The position numbers and the translations under genes are program-made. The notes beneath the pieces are model-generated. The model saw nothing but the letters and a program-made list of their open reading frames with translations, was not told where the DNA came from and searched no databases. This document shows positions 1-9,573 of a DNA stretch of 64,000 nucleotides, one piece after another. Origin of the DNA: Pegoplata infirma (taxonomy: Eukaryota > Arthropoda > Insecta > Diptera > Anthomyiidae). Position 1 is the first letter of the stretch. Every line of letters starts with the position of its first letter. The DNA is taken from assembly GCA_963921195.1 (NCBI GenBank), contig OY992536.1, positions 231,668,023-231,732,022 on the forward strand, written 5' to 3'.

Positions 1-665
1 ATAACAGAAAAAATTCTCAGATTCTAAGACATTTTTCCTATAGAAAAGTTCTCATATTCTGAGTCTTCTCAGATTCTGAGACAATTTTCTTAAAGAAAAA
101 TTCTCAGATTCATTTTGCTAATAGAAAAATTCTCAGATTTTGAAACATTTTACTTACAGAATAATTCTTAGATTCTGAGAAATTTTTCTTATAGAATTCT
201 GAGAAATTTAGCTTACAGAATAATTCTCAGTTACAGAGACATTTGTGTTAGATTCTGTGAATTTTTCTATAATTAATACATATGTCTCAGAAACTGAAAA
301 TTTTTCTATAAGTAAAATGTCTCAGAATCTGAAAATTTTTTATAAGAAAAATGTCTCAAAATCTGTGAATTTTTTTAAAAGAAAAAAGTCTCAGAATCTG
401 AGAATTTTTCAAAAAGAAAAATGTCTCAGAATCTGAGAATTTTTTATAATTAAAATGTTTAAGAATCTTAGAATTTTTCTATAAAAAAGAATCTGAGATA
501 TATTCTATAAGAAAAATATCTCAGAATCTAAGAAATTTTCTTTAAGGAAAATATCTCAGAATCTTAGAATTTTTCCATAAGAAAAATATCTCAGAATCTT
601 AGAATTTTGCTATTGGAAAAATAATTCAAAATTTTTCTATAGAAAAAATATCTTAAATCTGACAA
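1..665. repeat. AT-rich minisatellite, ~35-38 bp unit
   Basis: Imperfect tandem units combine TTCTCAGATTCTGAGA (a near-palindrome) with TTTTTCTTATAGAAAAA (another). Up to about position 240 the linker reads ACATTTTT; from about 245 on it reads AAAAATGT, so the array changes orientation. Decay increases towards 665. Open frames inside it are low-complexity and not genes. Confidence 0.85.
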
Positions 666-1459
666 TACGAAAAATATCTTATTAAAAATCTAAATCTGTA
701 GCAAATACCCGATCTAAATTTTGTTCGGTTTGATGCATTTTTCTAATGCCTAATTCATATTATTTAAACATTAACAAAAGTGCCAACAACACAAAAAAAA
801 ATTAAACAAATGCCTATTATATTTTTGGTGGTTTTCTTTATATAAAACTGTATATTTTGGCTCTAAAAAATATTTTTCTAATATATGATTTCGTAGCTCT
901 TTCTGTTTTGATTTCGTATTATTTGTTGATAAACAATTTTAGTTTGATTTTGGCAACCTATGTACATACAATTTTAAGTTCCCATTATGTACTAACAAAG
1001 TATAAATATATATTACATAGAAATATGTTTAATAAAAATGTTGAAAGCAAAACAAAAATAGAGCAATGAATGAAAAATTGACGTATTTGATACAAAAAGA
1101 CAATATTTATAAACAAAAGTATTAGCTCACGACTGCGTAAGTTGAGAGAATTCAAAGACAAAATTTATTATCAAGAGAATGTTAAGAATTGTTCGTTTTT
1201 TAATAAAAATTAAAATACATTTTACTTGGTATTTTGTAAAGTGATGAAATTAATAATAACTGTCATATATAAATTTGTATTTAAATAATTTTAATCATTA
1301 CTTTTGTCATCATTTACTGTATGTAAATAGTCTTTTTATTGTAAAGATAATCGATTTTTACATAGAATTACATTATACATTTATACTCTTAACCTACAAT
1401 GTCAAAAGAGGTATATTAAATTTGTTAGATTGAATGCGTTTTTTTTTTCTTTAAATTAA
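666..1459. other. AT-rich intergenic DNA, no gene seen
   Basis: Only short AT-biased open frames with no recognisable domain. No RNA gene or clear repeat boundary was found. Confidence 0.6.
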
Positions 1460-1579
1460 CCACCAGTTTCTGTAATACGAACGCCATTCTTGACGAATTT
1501 GTGTGTATTTTGTTATTGTAACAAAAACAAAATACATGCATATTCGTCGCAGACAAATGGCGTTCGTATTACAGAAACG
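1460..1579. mobile_element. Small palindromic MITE, copy 1
   Basis: The left arm CAGTTTCTGTAATACGAACG is repeated inverted near 1560-1579 around a short centre containing GTAACAAAAACAAAATAC. A better preserved copy lies at 51660-51788 with TAA target duplications. Here the outer right tip is mutated. Confidence 0.75.
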
Positions 1580-1789
1580 TCAGAAATTTGTGTCTTGCAA
1601 TATTGCACTGTTGCAAGGGTCAAGCATTTTGGAAGACAATACCCTGATTGTAAAAATTATTGGAGTTTGATGAAAATCATTTTCTTTCTCAATGATTAAA
1701 TGGATCTAAGGATCTTTAAGAACAAAATTTTACAGAAAAATTTTTATTGAAAAAAATTAAAAAATTGTTTATACCGTTCACTTTCACAG

Positions 1790-2325
1790 GGCACCCACCG
1801 ATTGTCCAGAAACTTGCATATAGGAAAGAGGGAAGCAAAATAAGAGTAACCTGTTTTTTATAGCTGCCCAATCTTACATTTAACGGGTCAAAGGGGAGGG
1901 GAAAATAGGTATTTTTTTCGTTTTTTGAGGATTTTTCCCATTTCTTAAAAAGAAACTATATGAACATTTTATACAGGTCGAAAGGTTTTTTAAGTCCTTT
2001 CCAATAGTGTATTAACTTCGTTAAGTTCGTTATTGTCAAAAATGTATAATCGTTGGGGTAGTTTATATGGAGATGTATATACATACGACCGCCAAAGTCA
2101 TATATAATAATTTCTATCAAAATTAAGCTGACCCGTATTTTTTCGTTTGGAGAAATTCCTGCTAGTTCGGGTTTTATACGATTTTTCCGAAAGCCCTCAT
2201 TTTTTCATAACGTTAGAACCCTTTTTTAAATTTAAGATTGGGCAGCTAAAAAAAGGTAACTTTTATTTTTTCCCCCTCATTCTAATCTTCAAGTTTCAGG
2301 ACAATCGGTGCGTGCCCTGTAAAAG
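1790..2325. repeat. Element with ~115-bp inverted repeats
   Basis: The sequence at 1790-1905 (CAGGGCACCCACCGATTGTC, then a segment with GCTGCCCAATCTTA) returns inverted at 2210-2325 (TAAGATTGGGCAGC, then GACAATCGGTGCGTGCCCTG). This is the shape of a non-autonomous DNA element of about 530 bp. No coding capacity. Confidence 0.6.
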
Positions 2326-2394
2326 ACCTTCCTTGTTAGTTCTGGAGGGTTTATATAGGGTTAGCATTTTTTTCTAAACTGAAATCAGTACGTC

Positions 2395-2470
2395 CTAGAA
2401 AGAGGTGTTACAAACAGAATGAGAAATGTCTATATACCCCTCTATCACTAGAGCGGAGGGTATAAAAATG
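2395..2470 (+). repeat. 3' fragment of repeat family R
   Basis: Carries only the 3' signature of family R: GTTACAAACAGAATGAGAAA, then CTCTATCACTAGAGCGGAGG and GGTATAAAAA. It matches the 3' ends at 3850-3922, 7850-7898 and 11690-11724. Confidence 0.7.
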
Positions 2471-3355
2471 CCACTCTTATGCACATGAATGGTATTATAT
2501 GGTCGATATTTACCTACTATAAATTTCTTAGTTGGTTTTTGTGTTCGCTGTGTTTTGACGTATTTTATTATTTGCCTTTGTTAAGGGGCCAACATAAGTA
2601 CAATTCAGTTTTGGCGCAGCAGCTCGTTAAGCAACTACACAAAAAAAATATACACATTACCAAAAATTCATTGTACATAAAAAGAGCTGTCTATCTTCTT
2701 GACTTTTTTTATTATTAATTTTTCAATAAAATTAAGTCTTGTCTAGCCAAATCGGGTTGTTTTTAAATTAATTTACTGTTCAATATTTATAGTGGTTACC
2801 TTTAAAAACGTGTTTAAATAAATATCAGTTAATTTGCTAATTAACTGTTTTAATACAAGTAAGTAAAAAAATATTTTTTTATATTTTTTCTAATTTTGCT
2901 TGTGTATGAGGTTAAACATTTTAAAAGAACTTTCAAAATTTAGTTAAATGCAGGCCACATACCAAATAGACAAAAAGAATAATAATTTTGTGTACTGTGT
3001 GAAGGCATATATGAAATCAGATCAAAAATTGTGTTTTTTTTCTTGTTGTTGTTCAAGGTCATTGCAAATAAAATGTTTCTATTCTTCTTTATTTAATACT
3101 AAACAAAATTGTTTTTGTTCTGTTTTTTTTTTTTCAACTAATTTGTTAGAAGAATTTTTACATAAACAAAATAAAATTAAAATGCCTTTGTTTACAAATA
3201 TATATTTTTTACTCTTTTGTATTCCATACCTTCAGAATGGGTTTTTAAATGTTACATCGTACTCTGTTCGTTTTCACATAAAAAATCGTTTAAACTTCAT
3301 ATAAAACAAAAAAAAAAATTAAAGTCTCTATTGCCGAATATTAGGATATCCTTAA
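2471..3355. other. AT-rich spacer, no supported gene
   Basis: Contains an open frame at 2948-3304 of Phe/Cys/Lys-rich composition with no domain. I see no splice-compatible continuation and no repeat boundary. Confidence 0.5.
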
Positions 3356-3359
3356 CAAT

Positions 3360-3922
3360 GTGAGCAAGTAAAAAAGTTAAATTCGGCCTTGCCTCCACAA
3401 TTTCAAAAAGATTATTGCAAAAAAACTTTATTCAAAAGGAAATTACTTTTGAAAAAAAAATTTTTTTGAAAAAAAAAATTCCGCGAAAAAAAATTTTGGT
3501 TCGTACTTGTTTAAATACCATTTGGTGTTCAATTATGTTCACATATGTCAACCAGAAGCCGAATTAAAGCATTTTGTATTTTTAGGTTATGTTGAATGTA
3601 CTGAAATTTTTGAGGTGTGCTTACATTTTCGTTCATAACTTTTGAACCGCTGAACCGATATCGCTCAAATGCAATACCAAACTTCTCGGGAGAACTTCCA
3701 ATAAAGATGTTAAGTTTCAGTCATCTCTGTGCAATATTTTGTCCGTGACAGCATTTTCCACAGACAGACAGACAGACAGACGGACATGGCTAGAATGTCT
3801 TAGAATCGATCGGGCATCATGAATATATATACTTTTTGGGTAGCAGACTGATATTTCTATGAGTTACAAACGGAATGACAAACTTATATATACCCTCTAT
3901 CACTAAGTGGAAGGTATAAAAA
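3360..3922 (+). mobile_element. Repeat family R, full-length-like copy
   Basis: Begins with a GTAAAAAAGTTAAATTCGG-type head, passes a conserved TTTGAACCGCTGAACCGAT block, a (GACA)n/(GACG)n microsatellite near 3764-3786 and an AATCGATCGG block, and ends with CTATCACTAAGTGGAAGGTA then TAAAAA. The head of the family carries ATACCCTCCAC, inverted relative to GTGGAGGGTAT at the tail. Subterminal inverted repeats plus an internal microsatellite resemble Helentron-derived HINE/INE-1-type elements; that class is inference. Confidence 0.65.
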
Positions 3923-4047
3923 GATTATTTCAAAATAACTTTATTTTAAAAACAAAATTGCTGATTTTTTTTTTTTTTTTTAATTGAAAAAAAAAAATCC
4001 CACGAAAAAATGTTGTGGTAAAAAAATATGTTTATACTTCGCTCATT

Positions 4048-4667
4048 TACTTGTATAGTGTCATAACTCAAAATATGTCGTTTTTGGGTAAACAATGCAT
4101 AATTGTTTGTTATATTCTGCTTTATATTGTGTCAAAAATTCGTATTAATATCTTTTAAACTCACCCTTTGAGAAGAGAACACACCATTATAACATTTTCT
4201 ACTCACGGGCCTTTTGCAACGTAAACCAAGTTTCAATTGTAAACTTTAAACAGGTTTTCTGTAAAATCAAACATTTTGAGTTATGACCATAGAAAAGATT
4301 AGAAGGTACGCAGTGTTGTATTTGATGTATTTTCCAATATGGTGGAAAATGCTTGTTCTTCCTCATCTCACACGTATTTAATATCAAATTATATTTTTTG
4401 TTTAAAAAGAATGGAATTTGTCGTTCATTTAGTTAAATTTATTATTTATTTTGATTTATTCGACGTTTTTTAAAGATAATACGCACTATTGAAAGTTTAA
4501 AATCTTTTTTTTTTCTCTTTTGTTGTTGTTCTCCTTTATGTTGCATGTTTTTTTAAACGTCAAAAGTTACATAATGTGCTGTCACTAATACTTATTCAAG
4601 CGAAATACGACTCTGTTTCAATTCTATTTTTTTCTATGGTTATGACACTATACAAGTAAATGAGCGA
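4048..4667. repeat. Element with ~27-bp inverted ends
   Basis: The tip CGCTCATTTACTTGTATAGT (continuing GTCATAA) at 4048 is mirrored at 4639-4666. A third partial copy of the subterminal CATTTTGAGTTATGACCATA block lies near 4270. No coding potential. Confidence 0.55.
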
Positions 4668-4680
4668 CTTGTTCAAATAG

Positions 4681-5351
4681 GAAATACCAGAAATGTCTAT
4701 AATTTTTAGAAATTCAATTTTTCTTCTGCATTTTTTCAACTTAAACCCTTATAACAAATATAATTAGAGCCCGTGTTCGATCTGTACTTACAGAAAAAAT
4801 CAAATAAAATTACTGACAAAATATGTCGCCATTAGGCACGTCTCCGAAACAGAAAATGCAAATTCCTTCATTTGTGTCTGCAATTCCAGATCATGTTGGT
4901 AACCCTTGCGAAAAATTGTAAGTCCAAATTCAGACAGGGCAATTTTAATTGCCGCAATTCTGAGTTTATAGTGTATCGGAGAGAAATGGGAAGAATCTTA
5001 TCTCTCTCTCTGATACACTAAAAAATCAGAATTGCCGCAATTAAAATTGCCCAATGTAAATTCGGTCTAAGAGACAACAAAGTTGAAAGAAAGTATGAAG
5101 TATAACTCTGGTTGAGATTGCTAGAAATAGAATTGTAGTGTTGGAAACTGTCAAAATTTATTCTGTAGAAACTATAAATATTCACATATATAAAAAAAAG
5201 TTTTCATTAACAAGACAAACCGACATTTAAAATCCTACTGATGATGACACTAACTGGGGTGTTTGAAACCGGTACAGGAAATACCAGAAATGTTTATAAT
5301 TTTTAGAAATTCAATTTTTCTTCTGCATTTTTTCAACTTGAACCCTTATAC
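4681..5351. repeat. 73-bp direct repeat flanking a ~525-bp insert
   Basis: 4681-4753 and 5279-5351 are near-identical (start GAAATACCAGAAATGT, end CAACTTnAACCCTTATA). Between them is other sequence including a small MITE. It could be a segmental duplication or slippage; no terminal signature supports a transposon. Confidence 0.6.
4937..5052. mobile_element. 116-bp palindromic MITE
   Basis: GGGCAATTTTAATTGCCGCA and the following ATTCTGA are mirrored exactly at the right end. The homology continues weakly outwards (AGTCCAAATTCAGACA against AATGTAAATTCGGTCT), so the true element may be slightly longer. Confidence 0.7.
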
Positions 5352-5646
5352 CTTTTGGTTTTATTTATTAGTTATTTTAAAAAAATCGCGATTTTTTGCG
5401 GATTTAATTTTGTAACTTTGAAGAGCCATATCTTCGAAAGTATCTATTGGATTTCTACGACTCAAAAAGCAATCGATTCAAACGATTGTAATTTTTTAAT
5501 GCCAAATCGGTTTTGGATGCATTTTTCAAAACTTTCTCCCCGCAAAAGACGCGGCGGAGTTCTGTTTTTATATAAAATTTATGAGAACAATTGGGGAAAA
5601 ATGCTTTTCACTCCAATTGTGATTAATCTCTTAGTTTGACTTATAT

Positions 5647-5772
5647 GGGGTTCACACTTACGACCTTGTTTAACAAAACACCAGTAACAGAATAAGAACG
5701 TAATGGGCACAGAACGAAGACTTTTTAATTACGTAGCCTTTAAACACTGAAAAACAGCAAGTGTTAATCGCT
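5647..5772 (+). mobile_element. ~130-bp MITE, copy 1
   Basis: Shares GTTCACACTTACGACCTTGT, AAAACACCAGTAACAGAATA and GTAATGGGCACAGAAC with an inverted copy at 6266-6400. Short inverted tips of the type GTTCACACTnGC bound both copies. Confidence 0.65.
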
Positions 5773-6265
5773 CATTAGGTTTTTTTTGTACATCGAGGTC
5801 TTATATTTAAAGCTTGCTATCTGCATAGTGAAATTTAAAAAAAAAATCAAAAATTATCGTTATTTTTGGGTTTTTCTAAGAGTTATAATTAATCTTTCTT
5901 CTATAATATTATTAAAAACAATTGTTTTTGAAATAATATTTCAGTTTAAAATTAATTTGATAGATAATAATAACAACTAAATCAGTGAACACATTTTACC
6001 GAAAATATTGCAGATATAATAGATATAATATTTATTTATCATTCCTGTACAAATTTAATACATTTTTTTTTCGGTCTGAAAGCCATAAGGGCATTATCAA
6101 AAAGTACATTATACAAAACTTAAGTTAAATATGCCCTAGCATGCCCGTACTACGTTAGTGGTAATATTAAATACCGGATAATCAGGATTTTAGTTCCAAT
6201 TCTGACTGTCTGTCTGTCTGTGGAAATGGCGAAACTGTTACCCATACATGACTAAAACTTAATAC

Positions 6266-6400
6266 GGCGTTCACACTTGCTGTTTTGAAGTGTTCAAGAG
6301 TGAGATGTTTAAAAAAGTCTTTGTTCTGTGTCCATTACGTCTTTATTCTGCTACTGGTGTTTTGTTGAACAACTTGTTTAAGGTCGCTAGTGTGAACTCC
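6266..6400 (-). mobile_element. ~130-bp MITE, copy 2 (inverted)
   Basis: Reverse-complement partner of the copy at 5647-5772, sharing TCTGTGTCCATTACGTC and ACTGGTGTTTTGTTGAAC. It sits inside the reverse family-R copy. Confidence 0.65.
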
Positions 6401-6690
6401 ATATAACATATTTCATTGTTGTTGCTCCGAGAAGTTTGGTTATGCATTTGAGCGAAATCGGTTAAGCGGTTCAAAAGTTATGAACAAAAATGTAAGGATA
6501 CCTTGAACATTTTGGTACATTCCACATAACCTAAAAATACAAAATGCTTTAATTCGGGTGCTATTTAACATAAGTGAACAGAGTTGGATGCCGAATGGTA
6601 TTTAAACAAGAACAAAAAAATTCAAGGATTTTTTTTACCAAAAATTTTTTTTTAAAATTTTTTGCAAATAATCTTTTTTACATTGTAAAG

Positions 6691-8171
6691 CAATGGTTCC
6701 CAACCTTTTTTTGCGCCATGCCCCACTTTTAAGTTAAAACAAGTAGAAAAACTAAATTCGACTTGGTCGAATCTATGAATACCCTCCACAATGTTATCTG
6801 ATAGTAATTTTCTAAAAAAATTTTAAAAAAATTGCATTCAAAATTTTTTATTAAAAATATATTAATTTGAGTAAAACTTTTTTTAATCTATCAAAATTTT
6901 TTTGAGTGTAACATTTTTTTGACTGTCAACAATTTTTGAGTGTGACATTTCATTAAAAATAAAAAAAAATGTGTACATTTTTTTTTGAGTGTAACATTTT
7001 TTTTTGAGTGTAAAATTTTTTTGCAGTGTACAATTTCTTTGAGTAACAAGATTACTTTGTAAAATATTTTTGTTGTTTTATACCTACATATATGTTATGC
7101 AAAAAAAACTATTTCACATTTTCCCTGTTTATATTTTACCAACATCTTCCTTAAAAACCAAAAACAACATAACATTCAATCATATAAGTCCCACTTTTTT
7201 TGATTTTTTTCCAAAAATACTTACTATACACCGTTACATACAGTTACAAAAACAATAACAACACAATAACAAATATTTACTTGTCTAACAACTAAACTGC
7301 ACGCCACGGCAAGAAAACTAACAACAACAAGTTTTAAGAAAACTGGTATTTCACCATGTTGTTAAAACTTGTTTAACGAGTTTTCAACAGTTTAAGGTGA
7401 AACCAATATGAAATTTAGGGCTTTGCTTATAACTTTTGAACCACTGGACCGATTTTGCTGAAACTCGAAACCAAGCAGGCTTGGGGAACGACAAATATAT
7501 ATGCTAAGCTTCAGCACCCTTAGAATTGTCTTTCGAAAGTTAGAGTGGTTTTAATCTCGTAAATTCGTAAAATACCCTTGCCGAAATTTACTCTTTTGCT
7601 CATAACTTTTGAACCACTTGACCGATTTCGCTGGATTGCAATACCAACCTGACCCGGTAAATGGTCAACATATATGTCAAACTTCAGGAGCCTCCGTAAA
7701 GTCTTTCAAAAGTTAGCGTGTTTTCAACGGACAGACAGACAGACGGACGGACGGACGGACATCGCTAGATCGACTTAAAATCGATCAAGGATCATGAATA
7801 TATATACTTTATGGGGTCCTAGACCAATATTTCGATGTGTTACAAACGGAATGACAAACTTATATATACCCTCTATCACTAGAGTGGAGGGTATAAAAAT
7901 TACAATGTCCCCCCTACATTCAAGAAAAATTTGTAAGTTTTTCAAATTTGTGTTAAAATCCTAAACTTGTAGTTGAGCACACTTTTTGTTAAAATCATCG
8001 TTTGAACAAAGTTTTTAGAAAAAGTTTTCAACAATTAACTAAGTAATTTAACTAAAATAATATTTTTTTAAGTTTATTTAACAAAAAAAAAATTTAAAAT
8101 TTGCTCGTTGCCCCCCTGAAGCATTCAAATTGCCCCCCATTGGGGCGAGAATCAAAGGTTGGGAACCATTG
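6691..8171. mobile_element. hAT-like non-autonomous element with 8-bp TSD
   Basis: Inverted tips CAATGGTTCCCAACCTTT (left) and AAGGTTGGGAACCATTG (right) are flanked by the 8-bp duplication TTGTAAAG (6683-6690 and 8172-8179). An 8-bp duplication and CAnTGGTTCCCAACC ends are typical of hAT elements. No transposase frame remains; much of the interior is a nested family-R copy. Confidence 0.85.
6735..7898 (+). mobile_element. Repeat family R copy nested in the hAT element
   Basis: Head ACAAGTAGAAAAACTAAATT with ATACCCTCCAC, two successive TTTTGAACCACT..ACCGATTT blocks (7435 and 7605), the microsatellite GACAGACAGACGGACGG at about 7730-7760, and the tail CTAGAGTGGAGGGTATAAAA. It is longer than the copy at 3360 because of the duplicated middle block. 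Confidence 0.7.
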
Positions 8172-8319
8172 TTGTAAAGGGTATTAATAGTATTGATTCA
8201 ATACATTCGGCAAGGCCAAAGTCCCTCTCAAAAACATTTTAAATTGATTTAAACAACAAAATTATAAAAACCTCTTTCAGCCCGGACTTAAAACTTTCGA
8301 ACACTTATAACGCAATAAA

Positions 8320-8482
8320 AGGATTGAATCTGGCGTGAGCGTGAGTAACTTTTTTTTTACTCACGTGAATAGTGAGTGTGCGTGAGTTAAAAAAAAAAAT
8401 TGCGTGAGTGATTAATGAGAATCCGATTATTGTTTGCGTGAGTGAGTGTGTGTCAAAATCCACTCACGCGCCCATCTCTAGA
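8320..8482. mobile_element. Short hAT-like MITE rich in GTGAGTG
   Basis: Interior of GCGTGAG/GTGAGTG repeats with right tip CGCGCCCATCTCTA, the same tip as the 461-bp element at 48660-49120. The left tip is decayed. Possible flanking duplication GATTG. Confidence 0.55.
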
Positions 8483-8489
8483 TTGTACA

Positions 8490-8902
8490 TTTCAAAAATC
8501 AAATTTTTATTACCATTATTTCAGTAGATCGAAAAGTGCCAAATTACGTTTTCTACCCTTTTTAATTAAAGCTTTCTAAAAAGAACTTTTTCAGATTTTT
8601 TTTCGCTAGATTATTCTACGTGCAAAATTTTAAGTTTCATAAACTAGTATTTTATGAGATAGAAAATATACCAAAGTACAATTTTTTGTACCATTAAAAT
8701 CGATTTTCCAAAAGGTACTTTTTTCAGAATGTTTTTTTAGGAAGATTAGAAAGTTTCAAGTTTCTATGACTATCAGGTGATAAAAAAGGTACCAATCCAC
8801 ACTATTTTACCGGTTTCTGTCACCTTAGAATTGGAATTTCCAAAAAGTATTTTTTTCAGAATGTTTTTTTCAGTCGTAGTATCCTATATTTTCAAGTTTC
8901 TA
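8490..8902. repeat. Degenerate repeats of ~150 bp, no gene
   Basis: Imperfect recurrences of CCAAAAnGTACTTTTTTCAG and AAnTTTCAAGTTTCT. The series resumes at 9429-9545 beyond the element at 8903-9428, so that element inserted into it. Confidence 0.5.
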
Positions 8903-9428
8903 CCCAGCAAATTTTTGCATTACTGGTAATGAGTATAGTAATTAGTAATAATTATTGGTATGTACTTACTCATTGCATGAAACACTACTTATTCTATAAA
9001 GGCCGTGAGACAAAAATAATTAGTGCCTACAAGCTTACGAATAAGGAGTTAAATAACTACTTACCTATAACGAGTAAAATAAGTAGTTATTTATAAGGAA
9101 TAAAATAAATAATTGCAAACAGAGTTTGAAGTAACTATTTATCATTAGATTATTCGTTTTCGCGAAATTTTAAGCTAAAAATATGAAACAAATATTGTTT
9201 TTTTCTGATTGGACTTAATTTCCCAAGTGAACTTGCAAATAAGTATTTATTTTTAACATTCTCAATAACTTATTATTTATATTATTGCACATAAGTACTT
9301 ACATATTACAATATAAGCCACTAGTTGCTTTTTGGACTAAAGTAATGCAGTGGGTAATGAGTAGTTGTTATAAGTAATGTAATTGGCAGTCATTACTTTT
9401 CACAACACATTACCTAGTTTTTGCTGCG
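8903..9428. mobile_element. Element G: CCCAGCAAA ends, TA duplication
   Basis: The left tip CCCAGCAAATTTTTGCATTA and right tip TTTTTGCTGCG (one change from GCTGGG) are flanked by TA at 8901-8902 and 9429-9430. The interior carries many TAATGAGTA, AAGTAGTTA and TACTTATT motifs in both orientations. No protein is encoded. It belongs to the group with 2-bp target duplications seen at 14218, 14422, 17099, 46526 and 51054. Confidence 0.8.
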
Positions 9429-9573
9429 TAGGACCATTATTTTAGGAAATATAAAAAGTACCAAAATCTACATTTTTTTACGCCTTAGAATCGGATTTTC
9501 GAAAAACACAGCCTTGCCTTACTGTACTAATATATATATTTTTTCATTATTTTATTTTAGTACCCATCTAATA

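Larger units (their letters stand above)
6060..8220 (-). mobile_element. Repeat family R, reverse copy, split by a hAT element
   Basis: Reading the minus strand, family-R blocks appear in order: the GGCCTTGCCGAAT head near 8200, then after the 6691-8171 insertion the TTTAAATACCATTCGGCATC block, the GAACCGCTTAACCGATTTCG block near 6460 and the (CAGA)n microsatellite near 6212. A small MITE (6266-6400) is also inserted. This is an old host copy with later insertions. Confidence 0.65.

Noticed and set aside
2948..3304. 118-aa open frame
   Set aside because: Phe/Cys/Lys-rich, no domain, no homologous look, in AT-rich spacer; consistent with chance.
9421..9573. Upstream extension of the GTPBP2 frame by 51 codons
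   Set aside because: It begins at TTG, reads through the end of element G and degenerate repeats, and crosses a good splice acceptor at 9560. The ATG at 9574 starts the conserved acidic N-terminus.
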